Assembly (NCBI GenBank): GCA_017517275.1
Contig: JAFWZX010000005.1
Span: 1 to 55,946 of the forward strand
DNA length: 55,946 nt
From: Clostridia bacterium
GTDB taxonomy: Bacteria > Bacillota > Clostridia > UBA1212 > UBA1255
Direction of reading: 5' to 3'
Of the stretch, positions 15,680 to 24,425 are shown one piece after another. Position numbers and translations under genes: made by a program. The first letter of the stretch is position 1; the number at the start of each line of letters is the position of its first letter. The notes beneath the pieces are model-generated. The model was not told where the DNA came from. It made no database searches and saw only the letters and a list, made by a program, of their open reading frames with translations.

Positions 15680-16783
15680 ATGATATATATGGATAATGCG
15701 GCTACCTCGTATCCCAAACCCCCTTGTGTGAGTTCTGCGGCTGTGGAAGCTATACAAAATGCGGGCAATCCCGGAAGGGGAATTCACAAGCTTGCTGCTT
15801 GGTCGTCTCTTTGCATTGCACAGGCGAGAATTGAAATTGCGGAGCTTTTTAATATTTCCGATCCTATTAGGGTAGCATTTACAATGAATGCTACCCATTC
15901 TTTGAATATTGCAGTAAATTTATGTAGAGGCAGAATCGTTACTACTTCGATGGAGCATAATTCCGTATTGCGTCCTATTCATCGAAGAGGACAATATACT
16001 ATTGTAAAAGCAGATGCTGACGGACACATTTCACCGGACAAAGTGATAGAAGCGGCTTGTAACAAAAATGTAGGAGCAGTCGTTATGACTCATGCATCTA
16101 ACGTTACAGGTGAAATATACGATATTGGTAAAATTGGTGAGTTTTGCAATAAAAAAGGAATTTTATTTATTGTGGATGCGGCGCAAAGCGGGGGCTGTGT
16201 GCCGATAGACGTTGAGAAAATGCATATTGACTGCCTATGTTTTACAGGTCACAAAAGTTTATTCGGCCAGCAGGGCACAGGCGGTATTTATTTGAACGAT
16301 AATATTAAAATAAAGCCGCTGCTTGTGGGAGGAACAGGCAGTATGAGTCATATGCTGACTATGCCGCAGATGATGCCTGATTGTTTTGAAGCAGGCACTA
16401 TGAACACACACGGTATATGCACTTTGAGTGAAGGAATAAAATATGTAAAAAGCATCGGAATTGAACAAATTCATTTGCAAGAAAAAAATTTACGTGATTT
16501 TTTTGTAAAAAAATTAAAAGAGATAAGGAAAATTACTGTATACGGAAGGGAAAACGTCGATTATACAGGTGTGATATCTGTTTCTGTAGAAGGTAAGGAT
16601 CCTACTGAGGTTGGTGAATTCCTGGCGGAGCACGGTATTTGCTGCCGCGTTGGTTTTCACTGCGCACCTTTAGCACATAGAACTCTCGGAACTCAAAATG
16701 AAGGAACGGTACGCTTTAGCATTAACCATATGAATACCGAAGAAGAGATTGATTACGTCATCGAGATGTTAAATAAAATATGA
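15680..16783 (+). CDS. Cysteine desulfurase-like aminotransferase class V (TIGR01977 type)
   Basis: A 367-residue PLP enzyme. It begins MIYMDNAATSYPKPP, with NPGRGIHKLA and FTMNATHSLNIAVN near the N-terminus. The PLP lysine is K192 in FTGHKSLFGQQG; the candidate persulfide cysteine is C328 in RVGFHCAPLAHRTLGT. This is the family annotated from E. faecalis EF2568, distinct from the NifS-like half of the TrmD fusion, so this locus has two desulfurase-type enzymes. A 142-base gap precedes it, with no clear promoter. Its 3' end overlaps the convergent DUF1624 gene by 15 bases. Confidence 0.9.
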   Translation: MIYMDNAATSYPKPPCVSSAAVEAIQNAGNPGRGIHKLAAWSSLCIAQARIEIAELFNISDPIRVAFTMNATHSLNIAVNLCRGRIVTTSMEHNSVLRPIHRRGQYTIVKADADGHISPDKVIEAACNKNVGAVVMTHASNVTGEIYDIGKIGEFCNKKGILFIVDAAQSGGCVPIDVEKMHIDCLCFTGHKSLFGQQGTGGIYLNDNIKIKPLLVGGTGSMSHMLTMPQMMPDCFEAGTMNTHGICTLSEGIKYVKSIGIEQIHLQEKNLRDFFVKKLKEIRKITVYGRENVDYTGVISVSVEGKDPTEVGEFLAEHGICCRVGFHCAPLAHRTLGTQNEGTVRFSINHMNTEEEIDYVIEMLNKI

Positions 16784-17494
16784 GATCAGCGATATAATGC
16801 CAAAGGCAATCGGTTGATGAATTAAATAAATATACAGTGAGTAAACACCGCAATATCTAAGAAATCTTATTAAAAAAAAGTCTTTCGGAGCTTTTGGGAA
16901 AAGCGACTGTTTTTTTCTGTACAGCAAACTACCGGCGAATGCTCCTATAAAAAACCAGCCGGTGTAAGGGACCAAAGGAAAATAATCTCCGGCCGCATAG
17001 TAATAAGAAGGGATTCCTACTATATAAGAAAAAGGTATTTCAGAAGTTTTGCCCTCAATTGCAAAACCTAATATAACAATCAATATGCCGATAATACAAA
17101 TTGACCACATAGGCAGTTTTCTTACCAAAGGCCAGATGATCATGCAAAAGCCTAACATATGAAGAATACCAAATGATATGATCATTTGCTCTGAAAACAT
17201 GCCAAAATAACTAAGTCCGTACGTTACTGCCGTAATAAGCATTCCTGCACCAAAAACAATCAAACCTCTTTTAAAAGTTTTTGTGCCAAGCGTAGCGCAT
17301 ATGCCTGATAATAAAATAAAAAGAATTCCGCCGTTTTCTCTGATAAAAATGTAAAAAGCAGGATAGTTAATATTGACAATACCCTCAAGGTCAAACAGGG
17401 TATGGACTGCAATGACGCAAAGAATCATAAATCCTCTTAGTGCATCAAGTTCCCATATTCTAGAATCGATTTTTGACGGCTTTTTACTTTTCAT
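16769..17494 (-). CDS. DUF1624 (heparan-alpha-glucosaminide N-acetyltransferase-like) membrane protein
   Basis: A 241-residue protein with about seven transmembrane helices. RIWELDALRGFMILCVIAVH is the DUF1624/acyltransferase-3-like signature: the first helix with an exposed His. Other motifs: VPYTGWFFIGAFAGSLLY and YSLYIYLIHQPI. The family is thought to move acyl groups across the membrane to sugars; the substrate is unknown. GGAGG lies 10 bases before the minus-strand ATG at 17494. It is convergent with the desulfurase-like gene and lies 51 bases downstream of the carboxypeptidase on the same strand. Confidence 0.85.
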   Translation of the reverse strand: MKSKKPSKIDSRIWELDALRGFMILCVIAVHTLFDLEGIVNINYPAFYIFIRENGGILFILLSGICATLGTKTFKRGLIVFGAGMLITAVTYGLSYFGMFSEQMIISFGILHMLGFCMIIWPLVRKLPMWSICIIGILIVILGFAIEGKTSEIPFSYIVGIPSYYYAAGDYFPLVPYTGWFFIGAFAGSLLYRKKQSLFPKAPKDFFLIRFLRYCGVYSLYIYLIHQPIAFGIISLISYFI

Positions 17495-17545
17495 ACAACT
17501 AAAACCTCCGAAAACAACAATGGAAATACTAACATATTTTTCTTT

Positions 17546-18844
17546 TTAAGTAAACACGCGAGGGAATGTTTCAAGAACGTCGCTTAAATGATTTGTATAT
17601 GATTTTCGCGGAACGCAGGAACTTGGTCCGCATTTTATAACACCAAGCAGCGTGCTGTGCGAATATATGTATATTTCCATCAAAACCACGGAAGAAGAGA
17701 CCGGTGCTGTCATTGTACCATCAAATCTGTACAGCACAGTATAATCCGCATAAAGAAAATCCTTAGCGCAAAGTGTGAGGTTGATATCATTTCTACCGAC
17801 AAGATTCACAGAATTTATTATTCCTTTGTTTACTTTTATTGAGCCGGCAACACAGTTTCGGCTTTCTATCGTATACGTCTTAAAAGCGTTCGTTACGTAT
17901 TTTGTGCATGCAATACCATCTGTTATTCTTGCTCCGGACGACGGACTTCCCAACAATACTATTATTGCCGACACGTCCTCATTATTTACGTATAAAACCA
18001 GACATCTGCCTGCTTTTGACGTATATCCTGTTTTTCCGCCGGTTACCTCAGGATACTGTCCGAGCAACGGATTTGTATTAGTAAGAAAATGATTGTTAAC
18101 CGTTATTTGCTGCGTTGATATTATCTTTATGAACAACGGATTTTTGACGGCTGCTTTAGTTATGAGAGCAAGGTCATAACAAGTTGTATAATGTTCATCA
18201 TTGTCAAGCCCGTGAGGAGACGTAAAGTGCGTGTTATAAGCTCCGATTATACGTGCTTTCTCGTTCATAAGGGCGCAAAAACTCTCAATACTTCCGGAAA
18301 CGTGCTCGGCTAAGGCCCCTGCAGCATCATTTCCGGAGTTAAGAAGCAGACCGTATAAGAGTGCTTCAATGCTGATTACTTCTCCGGCTTTAAGGTGCAT
18401 AGAAGAACCTCCGATAGTTGCACTTTGTCGGCTGACTGTTGTTTTTTCATCAATATTACAATGTTCTGCAACTATAAGAAACGTCATGATTTTTGTTGTA
18501 CTTGCCATTGCGACCTGCTCATCAGGCTCCTTTTCAAAAAGTACCCTGTTAGTCTTATTATCCATTATAATCGCATTTTTAGCTTCTAATGACGGCTCTT
18601 CCATGACTTTTAAGCTACGTACGTCATCCATTATGTCACTGATTTTCAGCAATTTCTTTATTGCTTCCTGCGGTGAAAAATTTTTTTCAGTTTCTTTAAC
18701 CGTACCGGATACCTCTTGAGTTTGTCCGTAGAGGCCGGGCAACCTATCTATCTTGTCATAAGTTACAATACAACTGATTATGTATGAAAATAAGGTGATT
18801 GCAATTATTATAAATAATTTCTTGTTCAGATTTTGTTTTTTCAT
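17546..18844 (-). CDS. D-alanyl-D-alanine carboxypeptidase (serine-type, PBP5/DacF-like)
   Basis: A 432-residue penicillin-binding protein that trims the terminal D-Ala from peptidoglycan stem peptides. All three active-site motifs are visible: SxxK in MASTTKIMTF, SxN in LLNSGNDAAGAL and KTG in VTGGKTGYTSKAG. An N-terminal membrane anchor (KLFIIIAITLFSYIISCIV) is followed by about 60 residues before the catalytic domain; the C-terminal part is a beta-rich PBP5_C-like region. The ATG at 18844 is chosen because GAGGTCAC lies upstream; a longer frame from 18982 has an extra helix but no ribosome site. Confidence 0.93.
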   Translation of the reverse strand: MKKQNLNKKLFIIIAITLFSYIISCIVTYDKIDRLPGLYGQTQEVSGTVKETEKNFSPQEAIKKLLKISDIMDDVRSLKVMEEPSLEAKNAIIMDNKTNRVLFEKEPDEQVAMASTTKIMTFLIVAEHCNIDEKTTVSRQSATIGGSSMHLKAGEVISIEALLYGLLLNSGNDAAGALAEHVSGSIESFCALMNEKARIIGAYNTHFTSPHGLDNDEHYTTCYDLALITKAAVKNPLFIKIISTQQITVNNHFLTNTNPLLGQYPEVTGGKTGYTSKAGRCLVLYVNNEDVSAIIVLLGSPSSGARITDGIACTKYVTNAFKTYTIESRNCVAGSIKVNKGIINSVNLVGRNDINLTLCAKDFLYADYTVLYRFDGTMTAPVSSSVVLMEIYIYSHSTLLGVIKCGPSSCVPRKSYTNHLSDVLETFPRVFT

Positions 18845-18930
18845 AAAGCTGTGACCTCTTTGTATAAGACATATGTAAATATATGTGGCTATAGCTAATA
18901 TAAGAACAAGCTTTTTTGTTATAAACGGGT

Positions 18931-18950
18931 GAAAATAGTCGAAAATAGTC
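18931..18950. repeat. Tandem 10-bp repeat in a divergent intergenic region
   Basis: GAAAATAGTC occurs twice back to back at 18931-18940 and 18941-18950, followed by GAC. It lies in the region between the divergent carboxypeptidase gene and the pseudopilin set (18845-19028). It could be a regulator site; no clear promoter boxes were found beside it. Confidence 0.45.
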
Positions 18951-19028
18951 GACAAAAGACACAAAAAAGTTACTGTACACAAGTGTATTCACGATGGTAT
19001 AAGTGATGTTGAAAGGAAGTGAGACGCT

Positions 19029-19226
19029 GTGTTTTCATGTGAGACGATGATTATCATTTGTATTATTTTGATTGTTTTCTTAGTAGGACTATGTACTGTT
19101 TTGCTCAATGTTGATTATTTTATTAAGTACGACGAGGAGGCACGCAGTAATGGCAATGAAGATACTTTTTTTACCAATGCGGAGGTGATGAGGATTGCTG
19201 ATGTTTTGTCGGAATTATTTGAATAG
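19029..19226 (+). CDS. Small single-helix membrane protein in the pseudopilin set
   Basis: A 65-residue protein starting at GTG 19029, nine bases after AGGAAG. One transmembrane helix (MIIICIILIVFLVGLCTVLL) near the N-terminus, then an acidic tail. It lacks the KGQG..EY motif of Flp pilins, so a pilin role is not shown. Its stop overlaps the start of the following DUF5702-type gene by 32 bases, so the two are translationally coupled. Confidence 0.65.
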   Translation: MFSCETMIIICIILIVFLVGLCTVLLNVDYFIKYDEEARSNGNEDTFFTNAEVMRIADVLSELFE

Positions 19227-21228
19227 AAAAGGTTCCGTTACCATATCCGTAATGTTGATACTGCTTGCTATATGTATTCTTAATCTTGTGTTGGTTGATT
19301 ATTCCAGAAGCCTGATATATAAAAAAGATTTAAGACAACGTCTGGCACTTTGTGTATCTTCTGTGATGTCGTATTATGATTACGCACTTGCGTCGGAATA
19401 TGACTTATACGGTTATTGTATTACTGGGAACTATGATGCAAATAATCTTGCTGACAGGTATTTTAAGGGCTGTGATTTCAAGGATAAGGATAGCATTAAT
19501 TTACTGGCATACGATTGTATAGAAATATCAGCAGAATTAGAATCAGGATTAGACGAGCATGATATACTTCAAAAACAGGTTATTGATGTAATGAAATATA
19601 AAAGTTCTGCTAATTTGTTAAGCTATGTATCTGAATTATTCGGTATTGCTGACAGTGCTGATAAGTCAAAGGATATATATGCTCTAAGCGGGAAGATTGC
19701 GCAAATGATCGACGATACGTCTGAGATTCTTGTAATGTTGAAAAGTGAAGTCGAAGGTGCTTTTGATGGTGACAGATTATGTGTAAACGGAATTAAATAT
19801 TTTAAATACGATACGTTGCTTGATTCTGTAACCGGTAATAATCTTAACGACGTATACTTTGGAACCGCTCTCATACGTGATACACTTACTGAATATAGAG
19901 AGCATAATAATAAAGCGCTTTATTATTGCAACTGTTTAAGTGATTATGCAGAAGAAATAGATATGTTAATTAAAGAGGCTCAAGATAAATGTAGTGATAG
20001 CCCGGAGGCTGATCAAACCTTTTCTCCGCTTATTGAAAAGTTAAAAAATAATAAAGCGAGTATAAGTAATCTTGGCATACGTAATGCCGTTTCTGAAAAT
20101 GTATTACTGTTAAGTGATATGATAACTGAGATACAGTCAATTATTGATAACGAAGGGGCTATATCGAAGGTTGCGAAAGTAATGGAAAATATTGCGGAAG
20201 TTAACACGGATCTTACTGTAAGCGTCGTTCGTGCAGGTTCAGAGGAAAACTATCAACAATTCGATAACAGAGAAGAAATACAAATTCAATATAACGAAAG
20301 AAAATATGAGACAGAAGAAGAGGAGAATGAAGAAGATAATTGCTTTATAGAAGAAAATATTTATATTACGCTTCCGTCTGTTCTTGCCGGTGAGAATAAT
20401 CCGTCTATAGGGGATTATCTGAATAATACAATCGATTTATCCGGTTTTGACAGTATTGGAATGATCCTTGACGGAGATATATTCGGAGGACTTAAGGATG
20501 CCGGTTCTGATTTATTAACTACCGCTTTAGTTGACGATTATATAATTAATCATATGAGAGACAGGCTAAACGGTAGTAAGACACGAACTTTAAAAAGTGA
20601 GATTGAATACATTATAGCCGGACACAAGAATGATAAAGATAACAACAAAGAAGTTCGCAATAAGATTTTTCTGTTAAGATTTATATTAAACGTCATCCAT
20701 GTATTTCGCGATAATAACAAAAGGGCATTAGCAGAAGCTATCGGTAACAGCATTGCAGCAAGCTGTAGCTATGGTGTCGGAGGGGCTGTGTACGCTTTAA
20801 TTATTATTGCCGGCTGGTCCTTGGCAGAATCTTTTTGTGATATATCAACGCTCTTAGACGGACAGAGTGTGCCTTTGATAAAAGATGAGGATGATTGGAA
20901 ACTGAGCATTAAAGGGCTTGCAGGCGGCCTTGCACCGGAGGATGGAGAGGAAGAGGGGGCAGTTGATAAATTAAATGATTTTGAATATGAGGAATATTTA
21001 AGAGTGCTTCTGATGATGACACCGGTTAAGACTAAGCTGTTTCGAACAGCAGATATAATTGAATTGAATATGAGTAAGATTACCGGAAGAAGATACAGGC
21101 TTGCAGGTATATATAATACGGTAGTTGTGACTGCCTGTGTTGACACTAATTTATATGCGATCTCCTTTCTGGGAAGAGATAAAAAGACTTTTTATAAGGA
21201 GGTCACAGTAAGTGGTTCATATTCTTAA
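19195..21228 (+). CDS. DUF5702-like Tad-associated surface protein
   Basis: A 677-residue protein. The N-terminus (NRKGSVTISVMLILLAICIL) is a prepilin-like basic segment followed by one helix, as in DUF5702 and TadE/TadG-like proteins of Clostridia. The next 500 residues are helical and acidic, with a Glu-rich stretch (about residues 365-382) and a Gly-rich helix near residue 530 (YGVGGAVYALIIIAGW). Start choice: TTG 19195 or ATG 19201, both served by GGAGGTGATGAGGA. Overlaps both neighbours. Probably exported and membrane-anchored; likely a minor pseudopilin or assembly scaffold. Confidence 0.7.
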   Translation: MLMFCRNYLNRKGSVTISVMLILLAICILNLVLVDYSRSLIYKKDLRQRLALCVSSVMSYYDYALASEYDLYGYCITGNYDANNLADRYFKGCDFKDKDSINLLAYDCIEISAELESGLDEHDILQKQVIDVMKYKSSANLLSYVSELFGIADSADKSKDIYALSGKIAQMIDDTSEILVMLKSEVEGAFDGDRLCVNGIKYFKYDTLLDSVTGNNLNDVYFGTALIRDTLTEYREHNNKALYYCNCLSDYAEEIDMLIKEAQDKCSDSPEADQTFSPLIEKLKNNKASISNLGIRNAVSENVLLLSDMITEIQSIIDNEGAISKVAKVMENIAEVNTDLTVSVVRAGSEENYQQFDNREEIQIQYNERKYETEEEENEEDNCFIEENIYITLPSVLAGENNPSIGDYLNNTIDLSGFDSIGMILDGDIFGGLKDAGSDLLTTALVDDYIINHMRDRLNGSKTRTLKSEIEYIIAGHKNDKDNNKEVRNKIFLLRFILNVIHVFRDNNKRALAEAIGNSIAASCSYGVGGAVYALIIIAGWSLAESFCDISTLLDGQSVPLIKDEDDWKLSIKGLAGGLAPEDGEEEGAVDKLNDFEYEEYLRVLLMMTPVKTKLFRTADIIELNMSKITGRRYRLAGIYNTVVVTACVDTNLYAISFLGRDKKTFYKEVTVSGSYS

Positions 21229-22147
21229 AAGCAAAGAAGGTAGTGCAAGCCTTGAAGCGGCAATGCTGTTACCTGTTGTAATACTATTATTTGTTTTTTT
21301 TATAAGTATTCTAAATTGTATTGCATCTCAGGCATGTATTAACGACAGTCTGTGTAAAACAGCTGATTTTATGGCTAAATATGCATTTTGTTATAATGAG
21401 CATGGTGTACAAAAAATAGAAGAAAATATATTTGAGAAAATAGATGAATTACTGTCAAAATATATAGAGTCAGATAATGTAAGAGATAAGATATATAAAT
21501 ACGTTGATTTTAACAAGTTGATTGGGTATGCAGATGATTACGTGTATCAACAGCTTGCCCGAGAGATCTTCAAATTTTATTTAGAGGAAAATGTAATATA
21601 TAAATCAGGCTTTGTCAGTATTGACAGTTACGATTTAAGCGAAAGTTCTTTCTTTAACGGCAATGATGATATAGTATTAAAAATAAGTGCTAAATGCGGT
21701 ATGTTTTCCGTTAAAAGTGCAGTTTGTGCCGGAAGTTGGAATGAAGGCAAGATAAGCTCAATTATAGTATCAAATCAAAATGTGTGGGAAATGGATAATT
21801 TTACAAGAGGAAAGACACTACGCGATATATTTGGCGGTACGTTGCCGTATAACTTTCCTGTTATTGCCGCATATTCTCATGGAACTGCTATATCAATTAA
21901 AAGCATTGATCATACGTCAGAAACGTATAAGAATAGCGACAAGTTTGAAAAGGAAATACGTTCTATGATAGATAAACTTGCGGATTATACAGGAACAGAT
22001 GATATGCAGGTAAGGCAGCGTCAATTGATGCTTATAATGCCGGCAAATAAAATGTCAATTGAACAAAGCAGCGTTATAGGTAAAGTGATTAGTTATGCGA
22101 ATGTCAAAAATGTTTTTCTGAATATTCAGATATATCAGGAAAGTTAG
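21212..22147 (+). CDS. TadE-like pseudopilin
   Basis: A 311-residue protein with a class III-type prepilin start: KSKEGSASLEAAMLLPVVIL, with Glu five residues after the Gly, the TadE pattern. Only the N-terminus is family-like; the rest is a variable exported domain. GTG start at 21212 with AAGGAGGT eight bases upstream, overlapping the DUF5702-like gene by 17 bases. Pseudopilins of this type are processed by TadV-like peptidases and added to Flp pili; no such peptidase or motor gene lies in this window. Confidence 0.78.
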   Translation: MVHILKSKEGSASLEAAMLLPVVILLFVFFISILNCIASQACINDSLCKTADFMAKYAFCYNEHGVQKIEENIFEKIDELLSKYIESDNVRDKIYKYVDFNKLIGYADDYVYQQLAREIFKFYLEENVIYKSGFVSIDSYDLSESSFFNGNDDIVLKISAKCGMFSVKSAVCAGSWNEGKISSIIVSNQNVWEMDNFTRGKTLRDIFGGTLPYNFPVIAAYSHGTAISIKSIDHTSETYKNSDKFEKEIRSMIDKLADYTGTDDMQVRQRQLMLIMPANKMSIEQSSVIGKVISYANVKNVFLNIQIYQES

Positions 22148-22211
22148 CGGAAAATTCTGCTTTTTTATTCATTCAATGAATGATATAATTAAACGATTAT
22201 AAAAGTAAAGG

Positions 22212-23534
22212 GTGAGCATAATAGCACTTCTTATAAAAAACACAATGATATATACAGATGCCAGTCAAACAAAACAAGGTATGTCTGTGCTGGTCGAAGG
22301 TAACGTTATAAAAAGTATTACTGACGATGATGACGTAATATCGGCGTTTATAAACGAACATAAAGCGGAACAGGACTTTTCGCAGATAAACGGAAGCGGA
22401 TATCTGCTTATGCCGGGGCTTGTAAATACTCATACACATTCACCGATGACTGTACTACGTAATATAGGAAGCGATTTGACTTTGCAACAGTGGCTGTTCG
22501 GAGAAATTATTCCCAGAGAATGCAACCTTACTCCGGAAAACGTATATTATGGTTCCATGGCAGCTCAAATGGAAATGATGCGTTCAGGCACCACGTGTTT
22601 CTGCGATATGTATGAACCTTTTGAAATGCTTACTAAGGCAACTCTTGACTCGGGCATGCGGGCAAATATTTGCACTGCCGGTCTTCATAACGATTGGTCT
22701 ACGGGGGAGAAAAGAACGTACGAGACGTTTGAACAGTCTGCAAAATTATTTAAGCAATACAGTAGTTATGACAGATTGAATATTTTCTTTGAAATGCATT
22801 CTGTATATTTATACAGACAGGAGTGGCTCTCCGGAATAGTGGAGAATGCAAAGAAGTTCAATACCGGTATTCATATGCATTTACATGAAACAGAGAAAGA
22901 AATATCTGATTTTATGGAATTAAATAATGGCATTCGGCCTACTGAATTCCTTGAAAGCATCGGAGCTTTTGACGTTAAGACTGTTGCCGCGCATTGTACA
23001 CATATGAATGACAGTGATATACAAATACTAAAAAAACATGATGTTAACGTTGCTGTTAACATGACAAGCAATCTTAAACTTGGAAGCGGTATTCCGCCGC
23101 TTCCAAAGTTCCTGGAAGCAGGTATTAACGTTACTTTGGGAACGGATGGCTGCGCAAGTAATAATAATCTTAATATGTTTGAGGAGATGCACCTTGCTGC
23201 ATTGCTCTACAAAGGCCTGTATAAAGATCCTACTTTGATAAAAGCTCAAGACGTGGTCAACATGGCTACGGTAAGCGGTGCTAAAGCTCTGCTGTCTGAG
23301 CCTTGCGGAGCAATTAAAGAAGGTTATCTTGCAGACATGATTCTCGTGGATTTATCAGGTATTCATCTTAATCCGATAAATGATATAAATGCCTTGATTT
23401 GCTATTGCATGCAGGGTTCGGACGTTGATACTGTGATAATAAACGGTAATGTTATTATGAAGAATAAGAAGTTTCTTTCTATAGACGAAGAGAAGATAAT
23501 GTCCGAGGTAAACAGTATAATATTGTGCAAATAA
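22212..23534 (+). CDS. mtaD: Amidohydrolase, 5-methylthioadenosine/S-adenosylhomocysteine deaminase type
   Basis: A 440-residue metal-dependent deaminase. Motifs: MPGLVNTHTHSPM (first His pair), HMHLHET (third His with Glu), AAHCTHM (fourth His) and LGTDGCASNNNLNMFEEM (metal Asp). This set is typical of MtaD/TrzA enzymes, which deaminate MTA, SAH or adenosine derivatives; exact substrate cannot be fixed. GTG at 22212 is the only start near the family N-terminus, with AAAGG close by. A TATAAT at 22184-22189 may be its -10. Confidence 0.9.
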   Translation: MSIIALLIKNTMIYTDASQTKQGMSVLVEGNVIKSITDDDDVISAFINEHKAEQDFSQINGSGYLLMPGLVNTHTHSPMTVLRNIGSDLTLQQWLFGEIIPRECNLTPENVYYGSMAAQMEMMRSGTTCFCDMYEPFEMLTKATLDSGMRANICTAGLHNDWSTGEKRTYETFEQSAKLFKQYSSYDRLNIFFEMHSVYLYRQEWLSGIVENAKKFNTGIHMHLHETEKEISDFMELNNGIRPTEFLESIGAFDVKTVAAHCTHMNDSDIQILKKHDVNVAVNMTSNLKLGSGIPPLPKFLEAGINVTLGTDGCASNNNLNMFEEMHLAALLYKGLYKDPTLIKAQDVVNMATVSGAKALLSEPCGAIKEGYLADMILVDLSGIHLNPINDINALICYCMQGSDVDTVIINGNVIMKNKKFLSIDEEKIMSEVNSIILCK

Positions 23535-23548
23535 ACAGAAGTAAATCG

Positions 23549-23579
23549 CATTGCCAAAACAGGCAATGTTAAGTATAAT
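23549..23579 (+). promoter_or_regulatory. Promoter with overlapping inverted repeat, upstream of epimerase-dehydrogenase pair
   Basis: TTGCCA at 23551-23556, 17 bases, TATAAT at 23574-23579. A perfect inverted repeat, CATTGCC (23549-23555) and GGCAATG (23562-23568) with a 6-base spacer, covers the -35 box, so it may be an operator of the downstream carbohydrate genes. It could also form a weak hairpin for the mtaD transcript. Confidence 0.6.
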
Positions 23580-23609
23580 TCTTGTATAAAATGTTAGGGT
23601 GGTGTTTTT

Positions 23610-24425
23610 ATGAAAATTTCATTTTCTACTTTAGGATGCCCGGATTGGAAATGGGCAAACATTATAGCTACTGCTAAAGATATGGGATATGATGGTATTG
23701 AGGTAAGAGGTGTCGGTAGCCAACTGTATGCACCGGCGATTACGGCCTTTTCACCTGCAAACGTTAGTAAGACAAAAGATAAATTATCCTCTATGAATCT
23801 TGAAATATCATGCCTTGCATCTCACTGTTATTTATTTGATAAAGAAAACAATGAAACCGTTATGAAAGAAGCATATGCATACGTAGATCTTGCAGCTGAG
23901 CTCGGTGTTAAGTATATCAGAGTTCTTGCTGATAAAGATCCTAATCCGTCTGATTATATAGATGATGATTACGTCTCAAAGAATTTGTCTCAATTAGCCG
24001 ATTATGCCAGTGACAAAAGTGTTACCATCCTAGTTGAAACCAATGGAGTGTATGCAGATTCAGACAGACTGCTCAAATTAGTTGAGACTGTAAATAGTCC
24101 TGCTGTTGCTGTATTATGGGATATAAACCATCCATACAGATATTTTAATGAGTCTCCCGAGAAAACGTATAATACATTGTCAAAGTATATCAGATACATT
24201 CACGTTAAAGATTCTGTGGATGGAGAAGACGGTAAAGTTGCGTATAAAATGATGGGTAAAGGAGATTTACCTATAAGAGAAGTACTTAGTATATTGAAAA
24301 ATAACGGATACGAAGGCTTCATAACCTTGGAATGGGTTAAAAGATGGTATTCCGAATTAGAAGAACCAGGTGTTGTATTTATGCAGTATTCCGGTTATAT
24401 AAAACGTATGTGGAGGAGCTTATGA
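23610..24425 (+). CDS. Sugar phosphate isomerase/epimerase-like TIM barrel protein
   Basis: A 271-residue AP-endonuclease-2-like barrel, unrelated in detail to the one at 14686. Motifs: FSTLGCPDWKW, MGYDGIEVRGVG (first metal Glu), TILVETNGVYADS, LWDINHPYR, RYIHVKDS and GFITLEWVKRW (last metal Glu). Its ATGA overlap with the following 6-phosphogluconate dehydrogenase-like gene indicates a shared carbohydrate pathway. The substrate is unknown. Confidence 0.88.
   Translation: MKISFSTLGCPDWKWANIIATAKDMGYDGIEVRGVGSQLYAPAITAFSPANVSKTKDKLSSMNLEISCLASHCYLFDKENNETVMKEAYAYVDLAAELGVKYIRVLADKDPNPSDYIDDDYVSKNLSQLADYASDKSVTILVETNGVYADSDRLLKLVETVNSPAVAVLWDINHPYRYFNESPEKTYNTLSKYIRYIHVKDSVDGEDGKVAYKMMGKGDLPIREVLSILKNNGYEGFITLEWVKRWYSELEEPGVVFMQYSGYIKRMWRSL

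Noticed and set aside
15530..15898. Minus-strand open frame before and inside the desulfurase-like gene
   Set aside because: Biased composition and overlap with the conserved N-terminus of the plus-strand gene; no family resemblance.
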